Notes: a model not told the origin generated them from the sequence alone. A stretch of 64,000 bases of DNA from Bacillota bacterium (GCA_025361765.1 JANYJS010000026.1:22054-86053), one strand, 5' to 3'; shown: positions 1 through 9,560, counted from the stretch's first letter. Made by a program: numbers and translations.

Positions 1-877
1 GGCATTATTTACCGGCTCAGGTGTTGCAATAGTAACACCCTTCAAGAATAGAGGAGTTGATTTTGAAAAGCTCGGACAATTGATTGACTGGCAAATACAA
101 GAAGGCTCCGATGCCATTATTATCTGTGGAACCACTGGAGAAGCTTCTACGCTTTCCGACGAAGAACAAATTGAAACTGTAGCCTTTACTGTTAAAAAGG
201 TTGCCAAGCGTGTGCCCGTCATCGCTGGAGGTGGTAGTAACGACACCCACCACGGTATCAATTTAAATATTGGATTAGAAAAAACAGGGGTTGATGGTCT
301 ATTACACGTGACCCCATATTATAACAAGTGTACACAAAAGGGACTCATTCAGCATTACACAGCCATTGCAGACAATGTCAGTATTCCAATGATCATCTAC
401 TCTGTCGCCTCAAGAACCGGCGTCAATATCGCTCCCGATACTGTCGCCGAACTGGCTAAGCATAAAAATATCATCGGTATAAAAGAAGCTAGTGGGAGCA
501 TTTCGCAGGTTGCAGAAATAGCAAGGTTAGTTCCCAAGGATTTCAGTATCTATTCAGGAAATGATGACATGGTAGTCCCTCTTTTGTCATTGGGTGGACG
601 CGGCGTTATTTCAACAGTTGCCAATATTGCGCCTAGAGATACCCATGATATGGTTGCACGTTTCATGACTGGCGATATTAAGGGTGCATGCAGCCTCCAG
701 CTTAGCATGAAGCCATTGATAGACTCCTTGTTTGTTGAAGTCAACCCCATTCCGGTTAAAGCAGCTCTCTATTTAATGGGCAAAATTAATCTTGAATATA
801 GACTGCCCTTATGCCCACCAGAAAAGACTTCGCTAGAACTAATCTCTAAAGAACTTAGAGCCTATGGCCTTATATAG
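1..877 (+). CDS. dapA: 4-hydroxy-tetrahydrodipicolinate synthase (5' end outside window)
   Basis: This enzyme condenses pyruvate with aspartate semialdehyde, the first committed step of the lysine/diaminopimelate pathway. The frame is open from base 2, and its first residues (FTGSGVAIVTPF) are the usual DapA N-terminus, so only a few residues are missing. Visible family motifs are GTTGEAS, the tyrosine-containing YSVASRTG (usually YNVPSRTG, so N and P are changed to S and A), and the Schiff-base lysine in IGIKEASG. A TTG at 80 could be mistaken for the start but lies well inside the conserved domain. dapB follows after 6 bases, with its ribosome binding site overlapping the dapA stop, so the genes are cotranscribed. 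The promoter lies outside the window. Confidence 0.96.
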   Translation, partial: ALFTGSGVAIVTPFKNRGVDFEKLGQLIDWQIQEGSDAIIICGTTGEASTLSDEEQIETVAFTVKKVAKRVPVIAGGGSNDTHHGINLNIGLEKTGVDGLLHVTPYYNKCTQKGLIQHYTAIADNVSIPMIIYSVASRTGVNIAPDTVAELAKHKNIIGIKEASGSISQVAEIARLVPKDFSIYSGNDDMVVPLLSLGGRGVISTVANIAPRDTHDMVARFMTGDIKGACSLQLSMKPLIDSLFVEVNPIPVKAALYLMGKINLEYRLPLCPPEKTSLELISKELRAYGLI

Positions 878-883
878 GAGGTA

Positions 884-1639
884 ATGACTTTGATACAAAT
901 TATTTTGCATGGATGTAATGGAAAGATGGGTAAGGTTTTACGACAACTGATTTCCTATGATAATGAGCTTGAGGTTATTGCAGGCATTGATAAAAATAGC
1001 GATACACCTAGTCCTTTTAAGATTTATAGTGCCCCTTCAGATTGTAGGCATAAGGCAGATGTTATTATTGATTTTTCTCATTACTCAGCCATTGCCGACC
1101 TTCTTGAATATTGCGTTGCATCAAAAACACCAGTAATCATAGCCACAACTGGTCTTGGCGACAATGAACTGTTTCTAATTAAAGATGCTTCAAACGAAAT
1201 TCCAATATTTCACTCAGCCAATATGTCAGTTGGTATCAATGTGATTGATAAAGTTCTAAGAGGATTGGTTCCAACTCTTGAAAAAGATTTCAACATGGAA
1301 ATTATAGAAAAGCACCATAACAAAAAGACTGATTCCCCCAGTGGAACCGCCCTTCTATTAGCCGAATCCATAAATAACGCCTGTATGGTTAAAAAAGAAT
1401 TCATCTATGGCAGGCACAGCAAATCTGATGACTGCAAAATGACAGATCTTGGCATTCATTCAATTAGAGGGGGTACTATACCCGGAGAGCACACCATACT
1501 CTTTGCTGGCCCGGATGAAATCATTGAGATTACACATACCGCTCTCTCTAAAGAAATATTTGCAAGGGGGGCCATCAAAGCCACTAAATTTCTATCAACT
1601 AAAGAGAAAGGCCTCTATTCTATGAAAGATCTAGTCTAA
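884..1639 (+). CDS. dapB: 4-hydroxy-tetrahydrodipicolinate reductase
   Basis: This is the second enzyme of the diaminopimelate branch, an NAD(P)H-dependent reductase acting on the DapA product. The N-terminal Rossmann motif GCNGKMG (residues 9-15) binds the nucleotide, and the catalytic and substrate-binding stretch EKHHNKKTDSPSGTA is intact around residues 142-156. At 251 residues it has the usual family length. The ATG at 884 is preceded by AGGAGGT, which overlaps the dapA stop codon. The stop codon lies inside the first copy of a short tandem duplication that continues into the dapH leader. Confidence 0.96.
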   Translation: MTLIQIILHGCNGKMGKVLRQLISYDNELEVIAGIDKNSDTPSPFKIYSAPSDCRHKADVIIDFSHYSAIADLLEYCVASKTPVIIATTGLGDNELFLIKDASNEIPIFHSANMSVGINVIDKVLRGLVPTLEKDFNMEIIEKHHNKKTDSPSGTALLLAESINNACMVKKEFIYGRHSKSDDCKMTDLGIHSIRGGTIPGEHTILFAGPDEIIEITHTALSKEIFARGAIKATKFLSTKEKGLYSMKDLV

Positions 1640-1671
1640 CTGAAAAGGAAAGATCTAGTATAACTGAAAGG
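1625..1671 (+). repeat. 24-bp imperfect tandem duplication at the dapB/dapH junction
   Basis: The segment from 1625 to 1648 is repeated at 1649-1671 with one substitution and one deleted base. The shared core is AAAGATCTAGT-TAACTGAAA. The dapB stop codon is in the first copy. The second copy supplies the GAAAGGAA purine tract just upstream of the dapH start. Confidence 0.9.
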
Positions 1672-1684
1672 AACATGATTCAAG

Positions 1685-2401
1685 ATGAGCACCCTATTTG
1701 ATTTAACCGATCCTTATGAAATTGCAAAATATATTAAAGAAGCAAAAAAGCAGACTCCCGTTAAAGTCTATATCCAGGGTAATCTTGAAGGAATTGAAGC
1801 TGATGGTATTCAGGTTTTTGGTCAAGGGAATTTCTGGATACTTATTGGTGATTATGTTGAGGTCAAACTACTGCTGGAAAATAATTCAAAATTAATCCAC
1901 GATTATCATATGGAAAATGACAGACGTAATTCTGCAATCCCAATGCTTAATCTTAAGGAAATAGAAGCTAGAATTGAGCCTGGCGCTATCGTCCGTGACG
2001 GTGTAACAATTGGTAAGCAGGCCGTGATTATGATGGGTGCGGTGATTAATATAGGCGCATCCATCGGTGATGGCTCTATGATTGATATGAATGCGGTTTT
2101 AGGAGCAAGAGCAACTATTGGCAAAAGGGTTCATGTAGGTGCCGGAGCCGTCGTAGCGGGTGTTTTAGAGCCTCCAAGCGCAACACCCGTAATTGTTGAA
2201 GATGGTGTGTTGATTGGTGCCAACGCCGTAATTCTTGAAGGCGTTCATATTGGCGCTGATTCTGTGGTGGCAGCAGGATCCGTAGTGACTGAAGATGTTC
2301 CGGCAAACTGCGTTGTAGCAGGAGCCCCAGCAAAAATCATTAAACAAAAGGATGACAAAACAAGATCTAAAACCCTGCTTCTAGATGACTTGCGAAAATA
2401 G
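1685..2401 (+). CDS. dapH: Tetrahydrodipicolinate N-acetyltransferase
   Basis: This enzyme acetylates tetrahydrodipicolinate with acetyl-CoA, which indicates the acetylase variant of the diaminopimelate pathway typical of Firmicutes. The protein has 238 residues: an N-terminal alpha/beta domain (about 1-90), then a left-handed beta-helix made of hexapeptide repeats (for example [36 protein letters not shown]) running to about residue 222. Its length and the N-terminal domain separate it from succinyl-type DapD. The partner aminotransferase and N-acetyl-diaminopimelate deacetylase are not in the window. It is the last gene of the operon and is followed by a strong terminator. Confidence 0.94.
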   Translation: MSTLFDLTDPYEIAKYIKEAKKQTPVKVYIQGNLEGIEADGIQVFGQGNFWILIGDYVEVKLLLENNSKLIHDYHMENDRRNSAIPMLNLKEIEARIEPGAIVRDGVTIGKQAVIMMGAVINIGASIGDGSMIDMNAVLGARATIGKRVHVGAGAVVAGVLEPPSATPVIVEDGVLIGANAVILEGVHIGADSVVAAGSVVTEDVPANCVVAGAPAKIIKQKDDKTRSKTLLLDDLRK

Positions 2402-2443
2402 TCGCACTAAACACGGTTGTTCAATACCTTACCTTTAAACACT

Positions 2444-2477
2444 AAAAAAGAAGCTGCCTTGCAGCTTCTTTTTTGAT
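2444..2477. terminator. Bidirectional rho-independent terminator between dapH and rpmF
   Basis: The arms AAAAAGAAGCTGC and GCAGCTTCTTTTT form a long stem with a very small loop. They are A-rich on one side and T-rich on the other, so the hairpin can end transcription from both convergent genes. Confidence 0.93.
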
Positions 2478-2483
2478 ACTATC

Positions 2484-2666
2484 CTACGCTTCTGAAGCGA
2501 TAACTTCCCTGCCGTCATAGTAATTGCAATTTGGGCACACCCTATGTGCAAGCTTAGGCTCATGACATTGCGGACATATGGACAACCCTGGTAATGTCTT
2601 TTTCATGTTTGGGGCTCTTCTTTTATCTCTTCTCGCTTTTGATATTTTCCTCTTTGGTACTGCCAT
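2484..2666 (-). CDS. rpmF: Ribosomal protein bL32
   Basis: This 60-residue protein of the large ribosomal subunit begins MAVPKRKISKARRDKRRA, the bL32 signature. It carries the zinc-binding cysteines C31-x2-C34 and C44-x2-C47. The ATG is preceded by AAGGAGGT. In many Clostridia rpmF sits between a DUF177 gene and plsX. Here neither neighbour is present: ackA is upstream and a terminator is directly downstream. It has its own consensus promoter. Confidence 0.97.
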   Translation of the reverse strand: MAVPKRKISKARRDKRRAPNMKKTLPGLSICPQCHEPKLAHRVCPNCNYYDGREVIASEA

Positions 2667-2705
2667 TCTAAAACACCTCCTTGCATCATAAAACTAACGA
2701 ACTTC

Positions 2706-2734
2706 ATTATATTGCAGAGTATAATCTTTGTCAA
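2706..2734 (-). promoter_or_regulatory. Consensus sigma-A promoter of rpmF
   Basis: Read on the minus strand this is TTGACA (complement of 2729-2734), 17 bases, then TATAAT (complement of 2706-2711). Both hexamers match consensus exactly. It lies about 40 bases upstream of the rpmF start. Confidence 0.88.
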
Positions 2735-2755
2735 TATTTTTTTACTTAAGTTTGC

Positions 2756-3955
2756 TTACGATTTCCCCACGATTTCAACGGTATCTCTAGCAATAACAAG
2801 CTCTTCATTGGTTGGAATAAGGAAAACTTTGATCGCAGAATCTTCTGCACTAATTTCTGTTTCCTTTCCTCTCACTTTGTTTCTGACAGCGTCCATTTTA
2901 ATGCCGATATGCTCAAGATTGCTACAAATACTCATTCTGGCTTCAATGCCATTTTCTCCTACACCAGCTGTAAATACAATGGCATCGGCGCCATTCAGTT
3001 CAGCCAAGTACGCACCGATGTAAGATTTAACCTTAAGCGCAAAAACGTCCAAAGCTAATTGCGCTCTCTCATTTCCACCTTTTGCGGCATCTTCTATGTC
3101 TCTAAAATCACTGCTGATCCCTGAAATGCCGAGCACTCCAGATTTTTTGTTCAGTATATTGGTCACTTCATTAACCGTTAGGCCTTCCTTTTCTTTTATG
3201 AAGGATATGATAGCAGGGTCAATATCCCCGGACCTTGTGCCCATGACGAGCCCTTCTAGCGGTGTAAATCCCATGCTGGTATCCATACATTTACCGCCAT
3301 CAATTGCGGCCACGCTGGCCCCATTCCCCAAATGACAGGTAATGACCTTTGTATCCTGAACAGATTTGCCTAAAAGAAGGGCAGCTCGCTCAGAGACAAA
3401 TCTATGACTGGTTCCATGGAAACCATATCTTCTAACGCCATATTTTTCATAATATTCGTACGGAATGGCATAGATATAAGCTTCTTTTGGCATAGTCTGG
3501 TGAAAGGCGGTGTCAAATACACCAACCATGGGTGTGTTTGGCATAAGTTCTTGACACGCGCGTATCCCTAATATGTTTGGCGGATTATGCAGTGGTGCCA
3601 GTTCTGTGCATTCATCCAAAGCAGCCATGACGTCTTCATTAATCAGCACCGATCCACTGTATTTTTCTCCCGCATGCACAACACGGTGACCGACAGCTGC
3701 GATTTCATCCATGCTATTCAATACGCCATTCACTGGATCAATGATTGTTTTAAGAACATGACCTATTGCCTCTTTGTGGGTTTTCATTGGTGTTTCAAGT
3801 ATATATTTGTCACATCCATTTCGCTCCTGTTTTAATACAGAGCCTTCGATCCCAATTCTTTCAATTAACCCTATTACGAGGACACTTTCATTTTTCATAT
3901 CAAGGACTTGATATTTTAATGATGAGCTTCCGCAGTTAATTACCAATACTTTCAT
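2756..3955 (-). CDS. ackA: Acetate kinase
   Basis: This enzyme interconverts acetyl phosphate + ADP and acetate + ATP, giving substrate-level ATP in fermentation. The 399-residue protein starts [17 protein letters not shown], the N-terminal nucleotide-binding signature of the ASKHA fold. It contains [10 protein letters not shown] and a GTRSGDIDP motif in the second domain. The start is supported by GAGGAGG and an upstream promoter. No phosphotransacetylase gene is adjacent, so pta must be elsewhere. Confidence 0.97.
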   Translation of the reverse strand: MKVLVINCGSSSLKYQVLDMKNESVLVIGLIERIGIEGSVLKQERNGCDKYILETPMKTHKEAIGHVLKTIIDPVNGVLNSMDEIAAVGHRVVHAGEKYSGSVLINEDVMAALDECTELAPLHNPPNILGIRACQELMPNTPMVGVFDTAFHQTMPKEAYIYAIPYEYYEKYGVRRYGFHGTSHRFVSERAALLLGKSVQDTKVITCHLGNGASVAAIDGGKCMDTSMGFTPLEGLVMGTRSGDIDPAIISFIKEKEGLTVNEVTNILNKKSGVLGISGISSDFRDIEDAAKGGNERAQLALDVFALKVKSYIGAYLAELNGADAIVFTAGVGENGIEARMSICSNLEHIGIKMDAVRNKVRGKETEISAEDSAIKVFLIPTNEELVIARDTVEIVGKS

Positions 3956-3993
3956 TGTTTGTAGCCTCCTCTTTTATATTAATACCATTATAA

Positions 3994-4021
3994 ATTATAT
4001 GTTAAATCAAAAAATTATCAA
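3994..4021 (-). promoter_or_regulatory. Putative sigma-A promoter of ackA
   Basis: On the minus strand TTGATA is followed after 16 bases by TATAAT, about 40 bases upstream of the ackA ATG. The -10 is perfect and the -35 matches 4 of 6 bases. Confidence 0.6.
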
Positions 4022-4066
4022 TCATTATTTCATATTTATTCTAGGTCTTTATTATTAGCCCTTGTT

Positions 4067-5299
4067 CTAGGCTAAATCTTTAAAGTATAATTTTTGAACG
4101 TGGTCTGAATTTTTATAGATTTTACGATTTGCTACCAAATTGTAGACGTCTGACGCCATAATATCAAAGTCCAGAAGCTCTTTGACATCCGGCAAATCAG
4201 CCATCTCCTTGTTAATATTTGTTATTATTGGAATTCGTGCACACTCTTCCTCTTTAATGTGCGATAGAATTTTTGCTCCTTTACCATTGAGCGCAAGCAC
4301 TCTTGCATATAAACAATTCCTACTGTCAGCAAATGTTTTCATTTTATCTTTAGTCAGATGAAGCAATAAGTGAATCAGCAACCTCTGAATGTGCGTCTCG
4401 GTATAGCGTTTTGTCTTGATGCCTCTGATTAATGCCTCAACGGAATCAGATTTTTTTGCATAGGCCAATACGCGATTTTCAAGTCCTTCCGAGGCAGAGA
4501 ATATATTATTAAGTTCCGATGAATGCGTTAGGGTTTCATACATAATCAATTCATAAAAATCTTCAAAACTTATGGGATTAATATCCGGCTTACCTTTGAT
4601 GGCTTCTAGGGTAATTGAAGAGATCACCTCCGCAATGCTATCTAGGCCAAGGTTTTCAATCAGCATCTTTTGCCTTATTGCTGTAGCGCTAGCAATGGAG
4701 CCAATCCAGTTTTTTTCATCATAGTCAGAGCCAAAGCGCTTTATAGTGATTGGCGTCATTAGGCTTTTTGTTTTGATGCATTGTTTGAGGTACTCAACTG
4801 CGAGAATGTTGTTTGAACCCTTAATGGCTTCCGATATTTGGTCTCCAGCGTATCTTCTAAGTCCTTCATATCTCGCCTTAGGAAAACTTAGTCCTTTTCC
4901 CATTTCTTCTTTTATAAATTGCCCTAGCTTAGGGTTTTCTATTGCAAGTATTGAAGCTGCATCAATAAGCCTAGAAATATCGCCATTTTCACTGCCAAAA
5001 GACAAATGAGTGATACACCCAAGTCCATTTAAAACGCCTACAGCTCCTTTGGCAAAATATTCAGCGCTGTTGCAAGCAAAAGCAACTGGGATTTCTATGA
5101 CCAGATCGACGCCATTTTTAACTGCGATTTCAGCTCTTGTCCACTTATCATAGAGGGCTGGCTCACCCCTTTGTAAAAAATTTCCGCTCATCACTGCTAC
5201 GCTATATTCTGTGGATGCCTTTTCAAGAGACTCCTTCAGATGATACTCATGTCCATTGTGGAATGGATTGTATTCAGCAATTATGCCGACAATGTTCAT
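4067..5299 (-). CDS. tmcAL: tRNA(Met) cytidine acetate ligase (YlbM family)
   Basis: TmcAL forms N4-acetylcytidine at the wobble position of elongator tRNA-Met from acetate and ATP. The 410-residue protein begins with IIAEYNPFHNGHEYHL, containing the HxGH nucleotidyltransferase motif at its N-terminus. Other family hallmarks are VAVMSGNFLQRGEPA and VIEIPVAFACNSAEYFA. It lies between ackA and coaD-rsmD, as in many Firmicutes. Because its substrate is acetate, the neighbourhood with ackA may be meaningful, but that is inference. Confidence 0.93.
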   Translation of the reverse strand: MNIVGIIAEYNPFHNGHEYHLKESLEKASTEYSVAVMSGNFLQRGEPALYDKWTRAEIAVKNGVDLVIEIPVAFACNSAEYFAKGAVGVLNGLGCITHLSFGSENGDISRLIDAASILAIENPKLGQFIKEEMGKGLSFPKARYEGLRRYAGDQISEAIKGSNNILAVEYLKQCIKTKSLMTPITIKRFGSDYDEKNWIGSIASATAIRQKMLIENLGLDSIAEVISSITLEAIKGKPDINPISFEDFYELIMYETLTHSSELNNIFSASEGLENRVLAYAKKSDSVEALIRGIKTKRYTETHIQRLLIHLLLHLTKDKMKTFADSRNCLYARVLALNGKGAKILSHIKEEECARIPIITNINKEMADLPDVKELLDFDIMASDVYNLVANRKIYKNSDHVQKLYFKDLA

Positions 5300-5348
5300 A
5301 TGCCCTCCAATTTAAAAAGAGCCTATTAAAGCTCTTTCTATATTCAAT

Positions 5349-5882
5349 CTAATCGTTGCCATTTTCATTCTGTGTTTTATAGATCAGCTCTTTAACTTCG
5401 TTACGATTAGCCGATAATGTGCCGTTTACCTGATCAAATGTTCTCTGAAGATTGCCGAACATCTCTTCAAAATAGACAGAATTCAATTTATCCATCTTTT
5501 CTTGAAAATTAAACAAAATACTGTCGATGTAATCAAAAGTTCCCATTTTTAGATTTTTGGAAGTCGCTTCAGCGAGTCTCAGGATTTCATCCGCTCTGGC
5601 CTTTGACTTAAGCATAATATCATCATTTTCAATCAAAGCTTCCGCCTGTAATCTGGCTTCTTTTAAAACATTGTCATACTCTTTTTTAGCTTCGTCTAAA
5701 ATGCGTTGCCTTTCGTCTTTAATCCATTGGGCTTGCTGAATCTCAGCAGGAAGCTCAAGCCTAATCTCGTTTACAATCTCAAGCACCTCTTCTGCATCTA
5801 TGAGCACCTTGCCAGTAAGTGGAAAGCCTGTGCTGGTGTCAATAATATCCTTCAATTCATCCAAGAGTTCCAAAACCTTCAT
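5349..5882 (-). CDS. Coiled-coil protein, V-ATPase subunit E-like, of the coaD neighbourhood
   Basis: This is a 177-residue soluble, charged protein. Residues 35-110 are predicted mostly helical, with coiled-coil character (QWIKDERQRILDEAKKEYD followed by more heptad-like sequence), similar to the stalk subunits of ATP synthases. Similar proteins are conserved next to coaD in Clostridia and are often labelled ATPase or ATP synthase subunit B-like. There is no membrane segment and no nucleotide-binding motif, so those labels should not be read as function. It is cotranscribed with coaD (20-base gap). Its biochemical role is unknown to me. Confidence 0.8.
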   Translation of the reverse strand: MKVLELLDELKDIIDTSTGFPLTGKVLIDAEEVLEIVNEIRLELPAEIQQAQWIKDERQRILDEAKKEYDNVLKEARLQAEALIENDDIMLKSKARADEILRLAEATSKNLKMGTFDYIDSILFNFQEKMDKLNSVYFEEMFGNLQRTFDQVNGTLSANRNEVKELIYKTQNENGND

Positions 5883-5902
5883 TTTTATTCCCTCCTCAAT
5901 AA

Positions 5903-6382
5903 TTATTTATTGAACTTGTTTTTCATATATTTTAGCACTTCATCTGGCACAAGCCCTGATATATTACCATCGAGCTTAAATACCTCTTTAACGATACTCG
6001 AACTGACAAATGAATTGTTTGGATGTGTCATTAAAAAAATGGTTTCCATTTTATCGTATAGCCTAGCATTCATCTGCGCCATTTGGATTTCATACTCAAA
6101 ATCCATGCTTGCCCTAAGTCCTCTAACCACAGCATTAATGTTATTTTTAGCCACATAATTTGCAAGCAAACCTGAGAAACTATCCACTTCAACGTTCTTA
6201 TAGTTCGATGTCACAGATTTGAGCATGTCTAATCTTTCCTCAACTGTAAAAAGTGCATTCTTCGACTGATTCTGAGTGACACATACAATAAGTTTATCCG
6301 TGAGTCTAGCCGCTCTGCTGATCAGGTCTAAATGACCATTGGTAATAGGATCAAAGGAGCCCGCATATAAGGCAGTTTTCAT
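5903..6382 (-). CDS. coaD: Pantetheine-phosphate adenylyltransferase
   Basis: CoaD transfers AMP from ATP to 4'-phosphopantetheine, the penultimate step of coenzyme A synthesis. The protein has the TxGH-type motif GSFDPITNGH at residues 8-17 and the ISSTxxR-equivalent region SFVSSSIVKEV near the C-terminus. I place the start at the ATG at 6382, giving 159 residues, the normal length. AGGAGG lies 10 bases upstream of it, whereas the longer in-frame start at 6409 has no ribosome binding site and would overlap rsmD. The gene follows the rsmD stop by 2 bases. Confidence 0.95.
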   Translation of the reverse strand: MKTALYAGSFDPITNGHLDLISRAARLTDKLIVCVTQNQSKNALFTVEERLDMLKSVTSNYKNVEVDSFSGLLANYVAKNNINAVVRGLRASMDFEYEIQMAQMNARLYDKMETIFLMTHPNNSFVSSSIVKEVFKLDGNISGLVPDEVLKYMKNKFNK

Positions 6383-6384
6383 CG

Positions 6385-6939
6385 TTATTTTTCCTCCTGG
6401 CTCTGACAATAAATGTCAACCACACTCTTGCCATATCTTTTTTCTTTTAGTTTTACCATAGAATCAATTGTATCTGGCAACTTCACATCATAACCGTGTT
6501 CGCAGACAAGAATGCCGTCTTGGGCAAGCAAGGATAGTTTAGCGATCTTCATTATGCATCCCTCTAAATATCCTGCTTTATAGGGTGGATCTAGAAAAAC
6601 AACATCGACCTTCTCTTTGATCGCAGTTAAACCTCTCTCATAATCAGAACCAAAAATAATAGCCTTATTTTCAACTTTGCAGTAAGCAATATTTTTTTTG
6701 GTCAATAAAATACTCTCTCTGGCCTTATCGATGAAATAAGCACGCTTTGCTCCCCTGCTTATGGCTTCAAGCCCCATATTGCCAGTACCACAGAAGAGAT
6801 CTACAACAACGGCGTCCTCTGTATATTCGGCAACCATGTTAAAGATCGATTCTTTGACCTTGTCTGATGTGGGTCTGATGCTTTTATCATTTGGAGAATA
6901 AAGTCTTCTCCCTTTTAATTCACCTGATATAATTCTCAA
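6385..6939 (-). CDS. rsmD: 16S rRNA (guanine(966)-N2)-methyltransferase
   Basis: This is an S-adenosylmethionine-dependent methyltransferase of helix 31 of 16S rRNA. The 184-residue protein starts MRIISGELKGRRL and has the RPTSDKVKESIFN motif. The SAM-binding motif I is VDLFCGTGNMGLEA and the catalytic motif IV is DPPY (in VFLDPPYKAG). It is paired with coaD downstream, the common arrangement in Firmicutes. Confidence 0.95.
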   Translation of the reverse strand: MRIISGELKGRRLYSPNDKSIRPTSDKVKESIFNMVAEYTEDAVVVDLFCGTGNMGLEAISRGAKRAYFIDKARESILLTKKNIAYCKVENKAIIFGSDYERGLTAIKEKVDVVFLDPPYKAGYLEGCIMKIAKLSLLAQDGILVCEHGYDVKLPDTIDSMVKLKEKRYGKSVVDIYCQSQEEK

Positions 6940-7006
6940 AAGGCTTCGCCCCTTTCACGCATTATTCTATCACATATCCTATTATTTACAAATGCAATCT
7001 TTTGTT

Positions 7007-9064
7007 TTAAAGTGTAAATTCCGAAACCTTTTCGAACATCTTAGCGATATGCTCTTTAAATCCTGCATTTTCTTCTCGGGTCAGATTGGGGTCTAGATTT
7101 AAAATCATTTGCGCTTCAATTTTGACGCTGTTTAATATTTTAATATGCTTAATCAAATTCGCTATTTTTAATTCCGGTATACCGTGTTGCTTTGTCCCGA
7201 AGAATTCCCCAGGTCCACGCAAATCCAAATCCTTTTCAGCAATAATAAATCCGTCATTGGTTTCCTGCATAATTTGGGTTCTTTGCCTAGCTAAACTCGT
7301 CTTTGAATCCGTTATGAGAAAGCAAGTTGACTGATGTTCAGCTCTCCCAACTCTCCCTCTTAGCTGATGCAACTGAGCGAGACCAAAACGCTCAGCATTC
7401 TCAATAAGCATGCAGGTGGCATTGGGCACATTAATGCCCACCTCAATAACCACTGTAGAGATCAATGCGTCAATTTCACCCGAATGAAATCTTGCCATTA
7501 TGGCGTCTTTTTCCTGCTGCTTGAGTTCGCCATGCAAAAGTGCCAGTCGCATAGACTGAAATTTCTCTTTTAATTCATCATATAAAGCAGTGGCAGATTT
7601 GCTTTCGAGTTGATCTGAATCTTCAATTAATGGGGCTACAATATAAGCTTGTCTACCTTTCTTGATCTCTTCTTCTAGATGGGCATAAGCGGCAGTCCTT
7701 AATCGCTGATCCATGACCTTAGTAATGATTGCTTTTCTGCCTGGTGGTAATTCATTTAATATTGAAATGTCTAAATCTCCGTATAATATGATCGCCAAAG
7801 TTCTTGGAATTGGTGTTGCTGTCATAATAAGGATATCCGGATTAGATCCTTTTTTTGTTAGCAAAAGTCGCTGGGCAACGCCAAATCGATGTTGCTCATC
7901 CGTTATGACCAAGCCAAGTTTTTTAAAACAGACTGTAGGCTGTATCAAAGCATGAGTTCCAATCAATAAGTTGATCTCTCCATTTTCCAGGCTTTTAAGC
8001 AACTCCCGCCTTGCAATGCCAGAAATGCTTGACGTGAGATAACCAACTTTGAAATCAAATGCTTTAAATCCCTCCGTCATGGTCTCAAAATGCTGCTTTG
8101 CAAGAAGTTCAGTAGGGGCCATCATAACAGCCTGATACCCTGACCGAATGGCTTTATAGATAGCGGCTGCCGAAAGCACAGTCTTGCCTGAACCAACATC
8201 GCCTTGAATGAGTCTGTTCATGACTTTTAAGGCTTCCATATCCTTAATAATGTCTTCTAGAACTCTCTCCTGCGCCTTAGTTAGCTTATATGGCAAACTA
8301 TGAATAAATGGATCTATGCTTATTTTTTCTGAAAAACCAATCCCATTTCCCGATTCAGTTAGTCTGCTTCTCATTATTAATAGTCCTGTTTGAAGAACCA
8401 GCAATTCTTCAAATATAAGTCTGTATTTTGCCTCTTTCAATCTTTGAAGATCTTTAGGAAAATGGATATTTGTCAGAGCATATTCTATATCGCATAAGCA
8501 GTTACGGCTCAAAGTGTCTTGCGGCAAATAGTCTGAACAGCATGAAAGTAAATCTAGTGCAGAACGGATCCATTTTCTCATGTCATTTTGGCTAATCCCT
8601 AGTGTCAGATTATATAATGGCATAATCCCAGTAGACCTGTTGTCCTCCCATTTTGTCATATCAGGATGTATGATCTGAATTCGACCATCATTTTTCGATA
8701 TTTTGCCAAAGAAACAATAGATCCCGTTTTTTATTATAGTGCTTTCCAAATAAGCCGCATTAAAAAAAAGGACTTCGATGGTTCCAGAACCGTCCGAAGC
8801 CAGAAGACGCAAAGTTCTCTGCTTGCCATAGCGATAATTATTTTTGACGATTAGGTCGACTCTACAGCGCAGCAGGGCAATCTCTCCGTCTACCAGTTCG
8901 GCTATTTTTTTGAGACATCGTCTATCTTCATAATCCCTAGGAAAACGAGACAACAAATCCTCAATTGTAACTATCTCCATTTTTTTAAGTTTGGCTGCCT
9001 TTTGAGGCCCAATCCCTTTGATGCTGGATACTTTGCTTTTTAAGCTACAAATAGAGTCCTTCAT
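7007..9064 (-). CDS. recG: ATP-dependent DNA helicase RecG
   Basis: RecG is a branch-migration helicase that regresses stalled forks and processes Holliday junctions. The 685-residue protein has an N-terminal wedge/OB domain (about 55-160) with SIKGIGPQKAAKL near the start. The superfamily 2 helicase core follows: motif I GDVGSGKT, motif II DEQH, motif III TATPIPRTLA and motif VI QLRGRVGR. The late motif DLRGPGEFFGTKQHG is typical of RecG. Length and order are normal. It follows the Asp23-family gene by 1 base. Confidence 0.97.
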   Translation of the reverse strand: MKDSICSLKSKVSSIKGIGPQKAAKLKKMEIVTIEDLLSRFPRDYEDRRCLKKIAELVDGEIALLRCRVDLIVKNNYRYGKQRTLRLLASDGSGTIEVLFFNAAYLESTIIKNGIYCFFGKISKNDGRIQIIHPDMTKWEDNRSTGIMPLYNLTLGISQNDMRKWIRSALDLLSCCSDYLPQDTLSRNCLCDIEYALTNIHFPKDLQRLKEAKYRLIFEELLVLQTGLLIMRSRLTESGNGIGFSEKISIDPFIHSLPYKLTKAQERVLEDIIKDMEALKVMNRLIQGDVGSGKTVLSAAAIYKAIRSGYQAVMMAPTELLAKQHFETMTEGFKAFDFKVGYLTSSISGIARRELLKSLENGEINLLIGTHALIQPTVCFKKLGLVITDEQHRFGVAQRLLLTKKGSNPDILIMTATPIPRTLAIILYGDLDISILNELPPGRKAIITKVMDQRLRTAAYAHLEEEIKKGRQAYIVAPLIEDSDQLESKSATALYDELKEKFQSMRLALLHGELKQQEKDAIMARFHSGEIDALISTVVIEVGINVPNATCMLIENAERFGLAQLHQLRGRVGRAEHQSTCFLITDSKTSLARQRTQIMQETNDGFIIAEKDLDLRGPGEFFGTKQHGIPELKIANLIKHIKILNSVKIEAQMILNLDPNLTREENAGFKEHIAKMFEKVSEFTL

Positions 9065-9065
9065 T

Positions 9066-9455
9066 CTAGCCTTTTACCTCGATATTTCTTCGCGCAAGTT
9101 TCTTTGCCTGCATACCTGAAACCACAATGGAGATGCTACTCGCCTCAATTCCTGCGCTCTCAAGAACCTTTTGTCTAATAATCTCAATAAGAAGTTCCGT
9201 AATCTTCGTGATACTAGTGCCGAATTTTATGACAATGTATAATTTGATATCAAGACCTATATTGCTTCTTGATACAATAATATGGTTCGTATCATCAAGT
9301 CCTACTATGCCTGCTACAATTCCGGCAACCTGACCTTTGTGATTGGCAAGCTTGACTTTACCGTTCATTAATGCGATGCTCTCTATCACGATTCTTTTTA
9401 TAACGGAATCCTTTACCATGATTAATCCTAAGTCAGACTGAAATTTATAGTACAA
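9066..9455 (-). CDS. Asp23/Gls24 family envelope stress protein (YloU-like)
   Basis: This 129-residue protein has the Asp23/Gls24 fold, with the conserved core around residues 15-105. The gene commonly lies between rpmB and a DAK-type or recG gene in Firmicutes, as here. It starts at a TTG with AAAGGAG about 10 bases upstream. Family members associate with the envelope and affect stress or lipid responses; its exact role is not established from sequence. It is divergent from rpmB across about 160 bases. Confidence 0.85.
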   Translation of the reverse strand: MYYKFQSDLGLIMVKDSVIKRIVIESIALMNGKVKLANHKGQVAGIVAGIVGLDDTNHIIVSRSNIGLDIKLYIVIKFGTSITKITELLIEIIRQKVLESAGIEASSISIVVSGMQAKKLARRNIEVKG

Positions 9456-9531
9456 TCAAGTCACGCTCCTTTCTCTTTGAGAATCATATCTGTCATTATA
9501 TATTTTTTTTACTAATATTTAAACATTTTAT

Positions 9532-9560
9532 TTTACACAGCAGATTTAGTGTGTTATAAT
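9532..9560 (+). promoter_or_regulatory. sigma-A promoter of rpmB
   Basis: TTTACA (9532-9537), a 17-base spacer and TATAAT (9555-9560) lie about 58 bases upstream of the rpmB start. The spacing and -10 are ideal, and the -35 matches 5 of 6 bases. Confidence 0.8.

Noticed and set aside
2115..2333. Minus-strand frames inside dapH, Leu/Arg/Gln rich
   Set aside because: They mirror the hexapeptide repeat codons of dapH and have no start signals.
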